Origin: Sporisorium sorghi | Taxonomy: Eukaryota; Basidiomycota; Ustilaginomycetes; Ustilaginales; Ustilaginaceae | Direction of reading: 5' to 3' | DNA length: 55,030 nt | Assembly: GCA_023212695.1 (NCBI GenBank) | Contig: JALCCG010000147.1 | Span: 1 to 55,030, forward strand | Shown: positions 10,001 to 19,617 of the stretch, piece by piece | Position numbering within the stretch: the first letter of the stretch is position 1 | Layout of the letters: every line of letters starts with the position of its first letter | Position numbers and translations under genes: made by a program | The notes under the pieces: generated by a model | What the model was told of the DNA's origin: nothing | Databases searched by the model: none | Seen by the model: only the letters and a program-made list of their open reading frames with translations

Positions 10001-12394
10001 GTGCCGTCAAAGAGGTACGGATGGTTGGACGCCTTTTTGAGCTCGATGGCGATGTTGAGCAGCGAGAACTGTGCGGTGGTAGCGCCGCTGAGGAGCGAGT
10101 AGTTGCGCGTGAGGATGGCCTTGTACATGCGCTGCTGCATGGCCGACATTTCGACACGAAGGATCTTTTCCGACTTTGTGGGCAGCTCCTTGATGACGTC
10201 CTTCTTGAGACGCCGAAGCATGACGTTGTCGAGCTTCTCGTGCAGTTCCTTGATGACAGTCTGATCGACGTCATTGATGTCGAAATCGACATCGAGGTCG
10301 AACTGGTCGGGGCGGAGGAAGTGGAGCAAGGCGATGAGCTCCTTGACGTTGTTTTGGAGGGGTGTGCCCGTGATGAGCAGCTTGCCCGCGGCGTGGAAGC
10401 TGTTGAGCGCCTCGTACAGCTGAGCCTCCGAGTTCTTGAGTCGATGCGCTTCGTCGACGGCGAGGTACTGCCACTTGATCTGGCCGAGCTCGGCGCGGTC
10501 CTTGAGAATGAACTCGTACGTGGTGACGAGCACGTTGAACTTCATCTTTTTGGGCGGGCCAAACTCGTACTCGCGGATCATATCTCGACTGGCGCTGTTG
10601 CCCATGTAAGCGATGGTGTTGAGGTCGGGCGCCCAATGCTCGAACTGGTTCATCCAGGCGGGCAGCGTCGAGAGCGGCACGACGACGAGGAAGGGGCCGT
10701 ACTGGTAGCACGAGTGGAAGAGGTACGAGAGGAACGAGACCGTCTGGACCGTCTTGCCGAGACCCATCTCATCGGCGAGGATGCCGTTCTCGTTCTTGCT
10801 CCAGAGGTAGGCGAGCCAGTTGAGACCGGTCATCTGGAAGTCCTTGAGCGTGCCGCCTACGCTGATGTAGGCGGGCTGCTCGGTCATTCGCGTGTACTTG
10901 GGACGGCCTTGAGAAAAGTTCTGCGAGCGCCAGGGAACAGTGGACGAGGCGGAGCGCTCGACGTAGGCCGAGATGGCTTCCTGTGCGATCTCATTGATCT
11001 CTTCCTCTGCCTCCCAGGTGCAGTCGGCATAAGGAAGGCCCTTCCACTTGACGAGGTAGGCGAGATGCGGATAGGCGATGTCCTTGTTGGCCGGGTTGTT
11101 GCGCTCTGCAATGATGCGCTCGACGGTCTTGAAGCTCTGGATGAGCTCGGCCTGTCGTTCCTTTTCGATCTGGAGCGCTTCAATGTCTTCGCGCGAGGCG
11201 TGCGGGTCCGAGAGGATGAGCTTCTCGCGCTGAAAGACCGACTTTATGTAGTTGTCGACGCGCTTGAAGCCACGGTAGCGTTTGAGAAAGTCGTACGTCT
11301 CGTGGGTGTCGTGCAGGTGAGAGTAGCCTTTCCACTTGACGATGAAGCGCAGGTTCTGTGTAGGGATGTCTTCCTTGTCGTCGAGACGGTCCTCGTGTCG
11401 TTCGTGACCGACGATGCTTTCGATGACGTCTTCCTCTTCGACGTCACCCGCTTCTTGGGCGTGCCTCTGTGCTTGGATGTCGGCTTCGTCCTCGAAGGGA
11501 TCGTCGTCGCCGAGATCGCCGTAGTCATCGGTGTAGTTGGGGATGCGTCGGCCGTTCCTGCTCGAGACGCGGGAAGCTTCGAGGTCGGCGGAAGAGAGTC
11601 GCGCGGCTGCCGAGCGCTTCTGCTTGCGCTTCTTTTTGGACTTGGCAGGGCCGAACTCGTCGTCCTCGGGATCGTCGCTGTCGTCATCATCCTCGTCGGC
11701 ATCATCGTCGTCTTGGTCGTCGTCGCTGGCTTGAACGGAACTGCGCACGGAAGCACGCCCGCCCTTGACGAGATGACGACGTCGGGACGAGACGGAGGCG
11801 TCTGGGTCGTCCGAGTCTGCGTCTTGATCGTTGTACGACTTTCTGCTGGCGCGACCGGATCGTCGAAGGCCGTAGAGGTCTGGGTCATTCTCGGCCTCGA
11901 GGAGGTGCTTGCGGTCGGGCTTGGCTGAGGAGCGCGAGGGAGTGCTGTTTCTCGAGGAAGCCGGGGAAGCAGCTTTTACGCGGTCGAGCTGCTGGTGAGT
12001 AGGTTTGACGTCCTTTTCGTCATCATTGTCGTCGTCTTCGTGGTCACCATCCTCGTCGGTGTGGTGGGGGTCATCGTCGGCAGATTGATTCTTGAGGGAG
12101 CGACCATCGGCCTTTTGAGAGACGTCGGAGAGAGGAGACGAGTCGCGTCTTGAGCGGCTGGGCTTCTGTTGGTCGTGATCGTCCGACTTGATGGGTGCTG
12201 AAGAGGGGCTGGGATCGTGCTCTGTTTTGTGGGTCGGCGGCTCGTTGCGAGGCGGGGATGACAACGCATCGGGATCGCGCTTGACGACCTCTTCTGTGGC
12301 TGCGAGGGCGTGAAGGTGGGAACCGTCAGTGAACAGGTTCAGCTGTCACACTCGTCGCTGTATGAGCATGGAGGCACCTGTACTTACCAGACAT
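7072..12394 (-). CDS. chd1: CHD1-type chromodomain helicase, ATP-dependent chromatin remodeller
   Basis: Two coding exons: 12394-12388 (ATG TCT G) and 12293-7072, separated by a 94-nt intron with a GTAAGT donor; 1742 aa. Order of domains: acidic, Ser-rich N-terminus; tandem chromodomains at about 290-350 and 390-450 ([25 protein letters not shown]); SNF2 ATPase with Walker A DEMGLGKT at about 510-517 and DEAH at about 616-619; helicase C lobe to about 930 with [15 protein letters not shown]-binding SANT/SLIDE region near 1150-1290; CHD1 C-terminal helical domain near 1410-1515; then a 225-residue tail rich in Gly, Pro, Tyr and Arg. The family slides and spaces nucleosomes on transcribed genes by recognising H3K4 methylation. 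Motif VI reads RAHRLNSK where RAHRIGQ is usual. Identification is firm; the start rests on the micro-exon, since the long frame has no early ATG. Confidence 0.93.
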
Positions 12395-13340
12395 GATGCA
12401 ATGTGACCGCGGCTACGAACGGGGGGTCGGTCGCGGAGCTTTGCGATGATGAGCGTGGTGCGGCGATGAGGACGACGATGTGAATGCTGAGGCGGAGAGC
12501 GAACGAGCGGATGCCAGTAGATGCGACGTGGACGTGTGAATGTGAGAGTGCTGTGGGTTGGTTTGCTGTGCTAAATGGGTATGCTATGAAGTCGAGAGTG
12601 TCGTTGTCTGGAGTTAGAGACGCATCGTGAGAGAGAGACGATGTTGGCAGTGATAGTGATGAGCAAGGCGAAGATAACGGAACACAGCCAACTTGACTCA
12701 GCCTTGGATAGCGAAAGAGCGGAGGGGCCGATGATGGGCGGTAAAAGGTGATTGGAACGCTAAGCCAAGATGCAATGTCGGAGACGAGCCGATGGTGTCG
12801 ATAACAGAGATGACTGTGCACTGATCAAGGAAGGTGACGGGCAGGCCAGTCAGTGCCGATGCCACTGTTGAGTAGGGCTGACTGACTGTACAGAGAGGGA
12901 TTCGGGATGAGCGACAGTGATGGGAATGCTGAGCAGGAGTGGTGGTGGTGGTGGTGGTGCCGAACCAAAATTGACAGTCAAGTGTGGAGAAGAACAAGGT
13001 GATGGTATGTAAGGGGAATGGAAAAGGTGGTGATGACAACGACGACCAAAGAATGCATGTGACCTTGCGTGCTCTTCGCCGTGCCAAAACGGTGGGGGCG
13101 ACGACGACGGCGGCGGCGGCAGCAGCGGCAACAACGACGTGCTCGCTGTGTGTGTGATTCTCTCGTTGGCTACTGTAAAACTCAATTTTTTGGCACGCAA
13201 GACAGGCACAAGGGCGGTTCCAGCGTTTAAGTTGCGGTCGCGATCAGACGTCTCGAGCTGGCCTGTGCCGGACGACGACGGCACGCTTCTTTGCCTTTTC
13301 CTTGTCTTTTTCGAAAAGTTGGATTTTCGCTTCTTTTCCG

Positions 13341-13344
<4 letters not shown>

Positions 13345-13389
<45 letters not shown>
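13345..13389. repeat. (CT)n microsatellite
   Basis: About 19 CT units followed by an imperfect TTCTCTCTC end. On the minus strand this is a GA tract in the CHD1 upstream region. Confidence 0.95.
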
Positions 13390-13391
<2 letters not shown>

Positions 13392-13910
13392 GGTTCAAGT
13401 GGACGCCTCGTACGTGTCGTTCTCTCTTCTTCTTCTTCGGAAGTCACACACGCTTCTCCCGATTCCACCTTGACAAGGAATCGGAAGCTCAAAAAAGTCT
13501 AAATCGACGATGTGCTCGTAGCGAATCTTCTGTTGAGCTGAGAACGAGCGTCTCGCTGCGTTGTCGTGATCATTGGCGTTGGCGTGAACAGAGTCGAGTC
13601 AAGTCGAGTCGAGCAAAATGTCGTCCTCTCCCCCGCGGTTGCCTTTTGCGCTTAGCAGTTGTTGCATCCGTAGAGAGACGTACACGCCTGCTGTTCTTGT
13701 TGACTCCGGAGTGTGAGTGTGCGAATGTCGAGCTACGAGAATGAGACAACGGCCAGAGGGAGAGGTGTGGGTCGACACCGGCCCATGAACCCACCGACGG
13801 TCCCCTGCCGACACCCACGCAAGCAGAATCACTCTCGCTGTCGTCGTGCCAGATCCATGCAACGACGACCTCGACCACTTTTTTCCGTGGTCGCGATCCC
13901 GACACACGCC

Positions 13911-13927
13911 AAAAAAAAAAAAAAAAA
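13911..13927 (-). terminator. Pol III terminator of tRNA-Val
   Basis: Seventeen A on the plus strand, that is T17 on the transcribed orientation, one base beyond the tRNA 3' end. A T run is the RNA polymerase III stop signal. Confidence 0.8.
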
Positions 13928-13928
13928 C

Positions 13929-14023
13929 TGATTTCTGCCGGGTTCGAACCGGCGACCTCCTCCGTAAGCCCTAACGATCTGAGTTTGTTAAGGAGATGCG
14001 CTAACCAACTGCGCCAAGAAACC
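13929..14023 (-). tRNA. tRNA-Val (anticodon AAC) with 21-nt intron
   Basis: Full cloverleaf on the minus strand. Acceptor stem GGTTTCT pairs with AGAAATC (one G-U). D-arm GCGC/GCGC with AGTTGGTTA loop; anticodon stem TCTCC/GGAGG with loop TTAACA, anticodon AAC; T-arm GCCGG-TTCGAAC-CCGGC; discriminator A. An intron of 21 nt (13965-13985) follows position 37, the canonical place for nuclear tRNA introns. B box GGTTCGAAC is intact. Strong resemblance to yeast tRNA-Val(AAC). Confidence 0.95.
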
Positions 14024-14527
14024 GATTGATGTGCGGCGGAGACAAAAGTTGCATATATGTTAGCGTAAATTCAGCGCCGATGATTCAGCCAATTCTCATG
14101 GTGGAGGATTGAGAAGAAAAAAAAAGAAAAAGAAAAAGAAAGAGAGCTCGACGCGTGACACTCAGCATTTCGCGTAAATTGGCTTGCTTCTTGTGACAGA
14201 GTCGGCTAGGTTCCGCAGAAGGCTGAGCAATCCGAATCAATTCCCGCTCCGCCTACAAGTGGCGGAAACAGAAACGTCTTTCTCTTCACGGATTCTTCAT
14301 GTTCATCGTCACAGCATCTGATCCTCACTCCTATCCCATCACCTTCGGTGGCAGTCCGACGATCGCAATCGATCGATAGCGGCAACACCGCACTATTGTC
14401 ACTTTCTGCTGCGCACTACTCGAATCGGAACGACCCGCATCCCGCATCCCGCCTCTCTTTCTCTCGGATACCAGCCTCAGACACAATCGCCATTCGTAGT
14501 TGCTGTCCTCCCTCGTCATCTCCCGCA
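14024..14527. other. Intergenic region and RAD18 leader
   Basis: About 500 bases. Contains a purine tract of A/G at 14111-14146 and the presumed RAD18 promoter and 5' leader. No other gene seen. Confidence 0.5.
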
Positions 14528-15973
14528 ATGCAAACATCGGTGGCAAACTCGTTCGACGATGTCACCGACCCCTCCGATTGGCAAGGCGACTTTGTCATCC
14601 TCAGGAACCTCGACGCCTCTCTGCGGTGCGACCTCTGCTTCGACATCTACACATCCCCCGTCTCGATCAAGAGCTGCAACCACACATTCTGCTCCACCTG
14701 CATTCGAACACACATCAACCAGTCCGGCAACAGTGGCAGCTTCTGTCCCAAATGCAGGCAGACAAAGGCGTACGACTCCGAATTGATACCCCAGCCCGTC
14801 CTCGAGGTCACAGCCATCGAATGGAAGAAATCACGGTCTTTCATTGCTCGTCTTCAGACGCAATCACGCCAGCTTTCTCCGGGTCTGGCCTCATCGCACG
14901 CCGAGTCTAGTCGAGCTGCTGCTGCTAGCTCATCGAAGCGTTCACAGCCGGATGCCAATGGTACGTCGTCCTCGGGTGGTGCAAGTCCACGCAGATCCAA
15001 ACGCATCAAGACGGATCTACGCAGCTCTTTAGCCGAACAACCAGCAGGATCGCGCTCGTCGCCCCTCACCGTCGAAGATGACGATGAGGAGGACTTTATC
15101 AACGGCACCGACGATGATCAAGAGCCATCTTCAAGCCGCAAACGAGTTGCTGGAAACGACGACAACGGCGATGGCGACTACATCGATGGACCTGCTGCTG
15201 CAAGCACACTTTCATCACCTTCCAAGCGGCGCACCAACGACAGCAAACCGTCAGATCGACAACTCAAAGCCGACGATCTGGTCGAGTGTCCCATCTGCCG
15301 TCACAAGTTCACCGTTACCGCCTTGAATCGGCACCTCGACAGCGCACAGTGCTATGATGGCTTCCCCGAGCCATCTGCTGAGGAACGAGGTCTAGCACCC
15401 AAAGCCGCAAAGGCAACGTCTTCCTGGTTCACCAAGAATGCCGCCTCTGTTGCTTCGCCCTCGACCAGCTCGGATGCATCTTCGAGCATGGCCAATGAAA
15501 AGCGACTTGTTCGTCCGCAGTACAACTTGAAGTCAGAACGCGATCTCCGCAAGCTGCTCGACGACGCCGGCTTACCTACCTCGGGCGACAAAGAAAAGAT
15601 GGTCGAACGGCATCGGCAGTGGATCAACATTTGGAACGCCAACCTCGACTCTACCAAAGCCAGACGCACGCCTGCTCAGCTTCGCAAAGATCTCGCTGCA
15701 TGGGAACGTACAAAGGCGTCGGCCAAGGATCATTCGGCGCATGTTGATCGCCAGAAAACCACGTGGATTAAGAGCAACAAGTCGCAGTTTGACGAGCTGA
15801 TACAGAAGGCAAAAATGGGCGCTATCAAGGACAAAAAGTTGCGAGATGCCCCCCAACCGACCGAGTCGGCTGAAGGATCGGCAGAGCAAGGCGGTAGCAA
15901 TTCCAAATTCGAGCCGCACGTCATCAGTTCGAGTCCAACAGTCCCTGCCGACCCTATCGGGTCTGACTCGTAG
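14528..15973 (+). CDS. rad18: RAD18-type E3 ubiquitin ligase (post-replication repair)
   Basis: 481 aa, one exon, from the ATG at 14528; the frame is open further upstream but only through GTG. RING finger at residues 34-77 (CDLC ... CNHTFCSTC ... CPKC), a basic KRIK patch near 160, an acidic stretch, a UBZ4 zinc finger at about 254-275 (CPIC ... H ... C) and a SAP domain at about 332-366 (YNLKSERDLRKLLDDAGLP). This order is diagnostic for Rad18, which with Rad6 monoubiquitinates PCNA at stalled forks in the nucleus. The C-terminus lies past the SAP domain in a basic region. The final 20 bases overlap the end of the converging RTA1-like gene. Confidence 0.93.
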   Translation: MQTSVANSFDDVTDPSDWQGDFVILRNLDASLRCDLCFDIYTSPVSIKSCNHTFCSTCIRTHINQSGNSGSFCPKCRQTKAYDSELIPQPVLEVTAIEWKKSRSFIARLQTQSRQLSPGLASSHAESSRAAAASSSKRSQPDANGTSSSGGASPRRSKRIKTDLRSSLAEQPAGSRSSPLTVEDDDEEDFINGTDDDQEPSSSRKRVAGNDDNGDGDYIDGPAAASTLSSPSKRRTNDSKPSDRQLKADDLVECPICRHKFTVTALNRHLDSAQCYDGFPEPSAEERGLAPKAAKATSSWFTKNAASVASPSTSSDASSSMANEKRLVRPQYNLKSERDLRKLLDDAGLPTSGDKEKMVERHRQWINIWNANLDSTKARRTPAQLRKDLAAWERTKASAKDHSAHVDRQKTTWIKSNKSQFDELIQKAKMGAIKDKKLRDAPQPTESAEGSAEQGGSNSKFEPHVISSSPTVPADPIGSDS

Positions 15974-16556
15974 TATCCCATCCGTTCAAGTATCCAAGCA
16001 GCTGGATGGCGAGGCCGACGACGACCAGGTTGCCTCCGTACTTCGTATCCTCCTGGTTTGCCTGTGCGACCGCTGCGACGCCGGCGCCGCCACCCTGCAC
16101 CGCCATGGAGCACAGATCGAGCGCGACGAAGCAGGGAAGAATCCATTTCGGGTTGACCAGCGAGTATCGCGCAGGAAAGAGCGTTGCGAGCTTGGCGAGG
16201 ATGGCGAAATCCACTGCCGCAAAGAATGCAGGCGTAAGCACGAGGATCGTCTGCATCGCAGTGTAGACGTCGACGTTGAACGGATGGTAGTGGCCATACA
16301 CTCGGCATACGTTGCCCACGACCTCGCACAAGCAGCCGAACGTCAACCATGCCAGCCACCACTGACGGTAGTGCAGGTTTTGGTACAGACGGCCGAGACC
16401 AGAAATGGCAAAGAGGATGCAGAAGGGCAGAGGGGCCGAGAGGACGGGTTGATAGCCGTAGGGAGAGTAGAGCAGGCCTTCGTTGGTCCATGCTCGTCGT
16501 GGAGCTGGGATCGAGGCGACGGCGCTGTCGAATGAAATGGATGCGAGGGATGGCAT
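15954..16556 (-). CDS. RTA1-like membrane protein, C-terminally short
   Basis: 200 aa from ATG 16556 (an in-frame ATG at 16601 would add 15). Five hydrophobic segments are visible: around YQPVLSAPLPFCILFAISG, WWLAWLTFGCLCEVVGNVC, the block after YTAMQTILVLTP, WILPCFVALDLCSMAVQGGG, and GGNLVVVGLAIQLLGY. The second to fifth match the RTA1 family of fungal seven-span proteins (lipid-translocating exporter-like, linked to sterol stress and drug tolerance). The frame stops right after segment five with TTSQTR, inside the RAD18 coding end, so segments six and seven and the usual C-terminal motif are missing. Either a truncated relic or a shortened functional form. Confidence 0.7.
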   Translation of the reverse strand: MPSLASISFDSAVASIPAPRRAWTNEGLLYSPYGYQPVLSAPLPFCILFAISGLGRLYQNLHYRQWWLAWLTFGCLCEVVGNVCRVYGHYHPFNVDVYTAMQTILVLTPAFFAAVDFAILAKLATLFPARYSLVNPKWILPCFVALDLCSMAVQGGGAGVAAVAQANQEDTKYGGNLVVVGLAIQLLGYLNGWDTTSQTR

Positions 16557-16626
16557 GATTAGCAGTCGAGGAAGCGGTGGGCGATATTCATGCAATTGCA
16601 TGCTCGACAGGGGCCGCTGAGCTAGC

Positions 16627-16634
16627 CATATATA
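16627..16634 (-). promoter_or_regulatory. TATA box of RTA1-like gene
   Basis: TATATATG on the minus strand, 71 bases before the ATG at 16556 and 26 before the alternative ATG at 16601; the spacing favours the inner start. Confidence 0.5.
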
Positions 16635-17872
16635 CATCAGACATCGTGCCTGATCGCGAGAGGCTTGTCATGGAGGCAGAGAAGCGAAGGCCAGCTTCAG
16701 ACGCTATCCGAAAGCCGGATCTCTTTGCAATTGCATCTGCCCTTTAGTCGCAGTGTACGTCAACACAAGCAATAAAAGCTACGAGCGATGCGAATGAGCA
16801 AGGACGAGGTTCTCGCAAACAGCCGCAGACTCATGGTAAGGACAATGGTCCACGGACGAACGAGGATCAGGACAACAGGCATCGGATCTCGGAAGGTGGG
16901 CAAGCATCAGAGGGCGCCGAGGCGTGAAAAGTCACACAGTGCGATGACCGTGGACGGAGAAGGAGGTGACGGAAGCGTGAAAAGATAAACGTAGCGTCAT
17001 TATGGCGAACGTCGAACAGCGCATGAATGTGCCTTGTCATCCACGTTTTTCTCCATCCCGACTTCCGAAGATCACGGCGAGTTGTGTTGATGGCGTATCT
17101 CTCTCAACCTCATACTGTGAAGGTCTCAGCTGATACTTTGTTCGATCATGTCATCTAGACTGTTACGGGATGTGTGGTTCGCTTTGAGTGAATGAAAGTG
17201 TTAGTTGAAATAGATAGCCGCGGACTTGTAGCTCGACACCATAATGTTGGCCCCTGTCTGTCCTCGAATTTGGCCTCGCGCGAGTTTGTTATCGTTCGGG
17301 CTCGGGTCTTACCCGGCTTCGTGTACCTGTTCCGAGGATCTAGACAGCGCGCGATGCAAAACAGCCTTGGCGTTATGTGAGAAGCGTTCATTTCACCGTA
17401 AGACAGACGGATCTCGGGTTGGCTTGACTGACGCCCTGTTTCGTGCTGTCATGCCTTTGAGCTGTGGATGCTCGGCAGGAGTGCGACCTTGTCGTGGCCA
17501 TGCACCGCTCTGACACAACGTGATGCAATTTGGATCAGACAGACACACAAGAACACCGTCTGGTGTCCGACTTTGGAAGAGGTTCAGATGGCAGCCGCAA
17601 CATCGGGCATGGAGGACCGCGAAAGCTTGCCCAGCCACTTCCACAAGTTCTTCGTCCCGCGTCCTTTGCGAGCCAGTCGCATCGTCTTGGTGAGCGCGCA
17701 ACCGTCCTGATTCGCCTTTCAAACTCTCAAACTGGACGGATCGCCGCACAGAGTCGCTTGAAGACACCATTCACATGAAGGCAGCTCCTCATCAAACACA
17801 GACACCATGTCGCAACTGCTGCAGCCTGAAAGGTTGCTTGCAGATTCGAAACTAGCAAACAAAACAAAACAT
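16635..17872. other. Intergenic region
   Basis: About 1.2 kb upstream of the RTA1-like gene and downstream of the oxygenase (both minus). No ORF with coding-like codon use, no RNA gene recognised. Confidence 0.5.
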
Positions 17873-19519
17873 TCACACATTCGGGCCAAAGGCGCTCTCA
17901 GAAGGAGAAGCCCAGTGCTCTTCCCTAGGCAAGTCCACCAAGCCCCTCGTCTCAAAGTCAGGAGTCACCTCGCCCGGGATCCACTGTCCGTGAATGCCTG
18001 ATCGGATGGCAAAGGGCAGCTGAACAGCAGCAACCGCCTTGGTGAAATCTCTCGTGTCGATGATCACCACCTCGCTCCGGTTGTGGTCGAGACGGTCGAC
18101 GATGGCAAGCACAAAGCCGTCGCCTTCGGGAGCATCCTTGGATCGAGGGCTGAATACGGGCTCTTGGATCAAGCAGTTGTCTCCAGCGTAGTACCATTCG
18201 GTGGTGCCTTCCTTGCGCTTGTAGTGGGCGAGACCGTTGAGGCCTTGGAAGACGTTCTTGTCGCCGTCGCAGCGGTCGGGCATGAATACGTTGATGAAGG
18301 CGTTCGAGTACTCGACGCCCATAAAGCGGTTGTCGATCTGCGGGAACTCGGAGGGCGTGTCGAGGACCACCTCAGGGTCAGGCAGCTGCTCGTTGTTGTC
18401 TTTGCGTGGGTCGATGGTCCATCGCACAAACTGAGCTTTGGGTGTGCCGTCGGTCTCCTGCTTCTTCCTCTGCTCCGCTGAGTCAGGAGGGAAGAAGGGG
18501 AAGGCGTTGCCGTGTACCAGGGAAGAGTCGATGATGATGCGGCCTTGCTCGTCTTCGAAACCAGCGGCGGTGTGGATGGGCATGCCGTTCTTCCAGTGCC
18601 AGTACTTGACCTCATCCTTGCTCTTGGCACCTCGAGGGATCGTAATCCAAGTGATCGGCTTGTTGTAGTCGTAGGCCCAGTGGTGGCCTCCCGCCTTCAT
18701 CCTTTCGATGTCAGCCTCGAAAGGCCAAAGCATCAGAACGAGATAGTTGGGAGTCAAGGCGCAGTCATGGATGAACGCACACCAGGGCGCTTCGAGCCAA
18801 AGGTCATGCACCACCTTGCCAGAGGGGTCGACCTCGTAGTAGTAGACGTCCTTGGTAGCCAAGCCTTTTGCTTCGTATCCAAATCCGACGAGGTTGCCGG
18901 TGACAGCGCACTGCTTGGGATGGGCGGTCATGGTCTTGGAGGCAAGGTTGAAAGGGTTGTAGCCCAGCGTCTTGAGCGTGTGCGGGTCAAGCTCGTAAGC
19001 ACAGCCGTTCTCCTTCATGGCGAGGAATCGTCCAGCGTGCATGACAACGTTGGTGTTGGCAGTCGAGTCGACCGTCTGCCTCACACACGGGTGGTGCGTG
19101 TAAGGGTTGCGGTAGAGGCCGTACATGCTCTTCCTGGCGCGACGCTCGACCTTGAAGCGGTCCGTCTCGACAAAGCGTTGACGGTAGTCTACCCTGCCAT
19201 TCTTGAAGCGGAAAGCAGCTACGGTGCCGTCCCCGTCGATGGGCGCGTTGAGCTCTCCACCCTTGTAGTAGGTCGGTGCCTCGGCGTAGTCGGGCATGAT
19301 GCGGTAAAAGGTGCCGTGCAGCTCCTTGGGGATCTCTCCGCGTACCATGACATCAAAGATGGTGCCTTCGAAGCGACGAGGCTGCGCGCCTCCGGAGAGA
19401 TCGGTGGCGGTAGGCCAGCCAGAAGGCAGGATGTCGGTCGGGTGGACATAGCCGTGCTGCGCTGCTTTGGAAGGAGCGACGGGGACAGGAACAGGGTCCT
19501 GGGTTGCAGTTGGCGCCAT
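17873..19519 (-). CDS. rco1: Stilbene/carotenoid cleavage oxygenase (Rco1-like)
   Basis: 548 aa, single exon. Member of the RPE65/carotenoid oxygenase family of seven-bladed propellers with one non-haem iron. The four iron-ligand histidines fit H200 (TAHPK), H251 (FIHDCALT), H316 ([10 protein letters not shown]) and H510 (GIHGQW). [15 protein letters not shown]-terminal motif and an [15 protein letters not shown] segment are typical. Tyr136 and Lys169 sit where stilbene-cleaving enzymes such as Neurospora CAO1 bind the substrate 4'-hydroxyl, so cleavage of resveratrol-type stilbenes is more likely than of carotenoids; U. maydis Rco1 is the nearest named protein I know. No signal peptide: cytosolic. 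Substrate assignment is inference. Confidence 0.85.
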   Translation of the reverse strand: MAPTATQDPVPVPVAPSKAAQHGYVHPTDILPSGWPTATDLSGGAQPRRFEGTIFDVMVRGEIPKELHGTFYRIMPDYAEAPTYYKGGELNAPIDGDGTVAAFRFKNGRVDYRQRFVETDRFKVERRARKSMYGLYRNPYTHHPCVRQTVDSTANTNVVMHAGRFLAMKENGCAYELDPHTLKTLGYNPFNLASKTMTAHPKQCAVTGNLVGFGYEAKGLATKDVYYYEVDPSGKVVHDLWLEAPWCAFIHDCALTPNYLVLMLWPFEADIERMKAGGHHWAYDYNKPITWITIPRGAKSKDEVKYWHWKNGMPIHTAAGFEDEQGRIIIDSSLVHGNAFPFFPPDSAEQRKKQETDGTPKAQFVRWTIDPRKDNNEQLPDPEVVLDTPSEFPQIDNRFMGVEYSNAFINVFMPDRCDGDKNVFQGLNGLAHYKRKEGTTEWYYAGDNCLIQEPVFSPRSKDAPEGDGFVLAIVDRLDHNRSEVVIIDTRDFTKAVAAVQLPFAIRSGIHGQWIPGEVTPDFETRGLVDLPREEHWASPSESAFGPNV

Positions 19520-19610
19520 GGCTAATGATCAAGATGGATGTTCGGATGGGTTGAAGTGTTGTCGAGCGGGATGATACGAGATTGCTTGCTGAGGCTGGCC
19601 AACATGGCCG

Positions 19611-19617
19611 TATATAA
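19611..19617 (-). promoter_or_regulatory. TATA box of oxygenase gene
   Basis: TTATATA on the minus strand about 92 bases before the ATG at 19519, a spacing shared by other TATA-bearing genes of this window. Confidence 0.55.

Larger units (their letters stand above)
12395..13928. other. Long intergenic region upstream of CHD1
   Basis: About 1.5 kb holding the CHD1 promoter and leader. It contains GGT/GTG triplet runs near 12936-12960, GACGAC/GGC triplets near 13091-13125 and a (CT)n tract at 13345-13389. Open frames across the simple repeats are composition artefacts. No gene seen. Confidence 0.5.

Noticed and set aside
9493..11928. 811-codon open frame on the plus strand opposite CHD1
   Set aside because: It is the antisense shadow of a GC-rich coding frame; it has no domain and the sense frame carries the full helicase.
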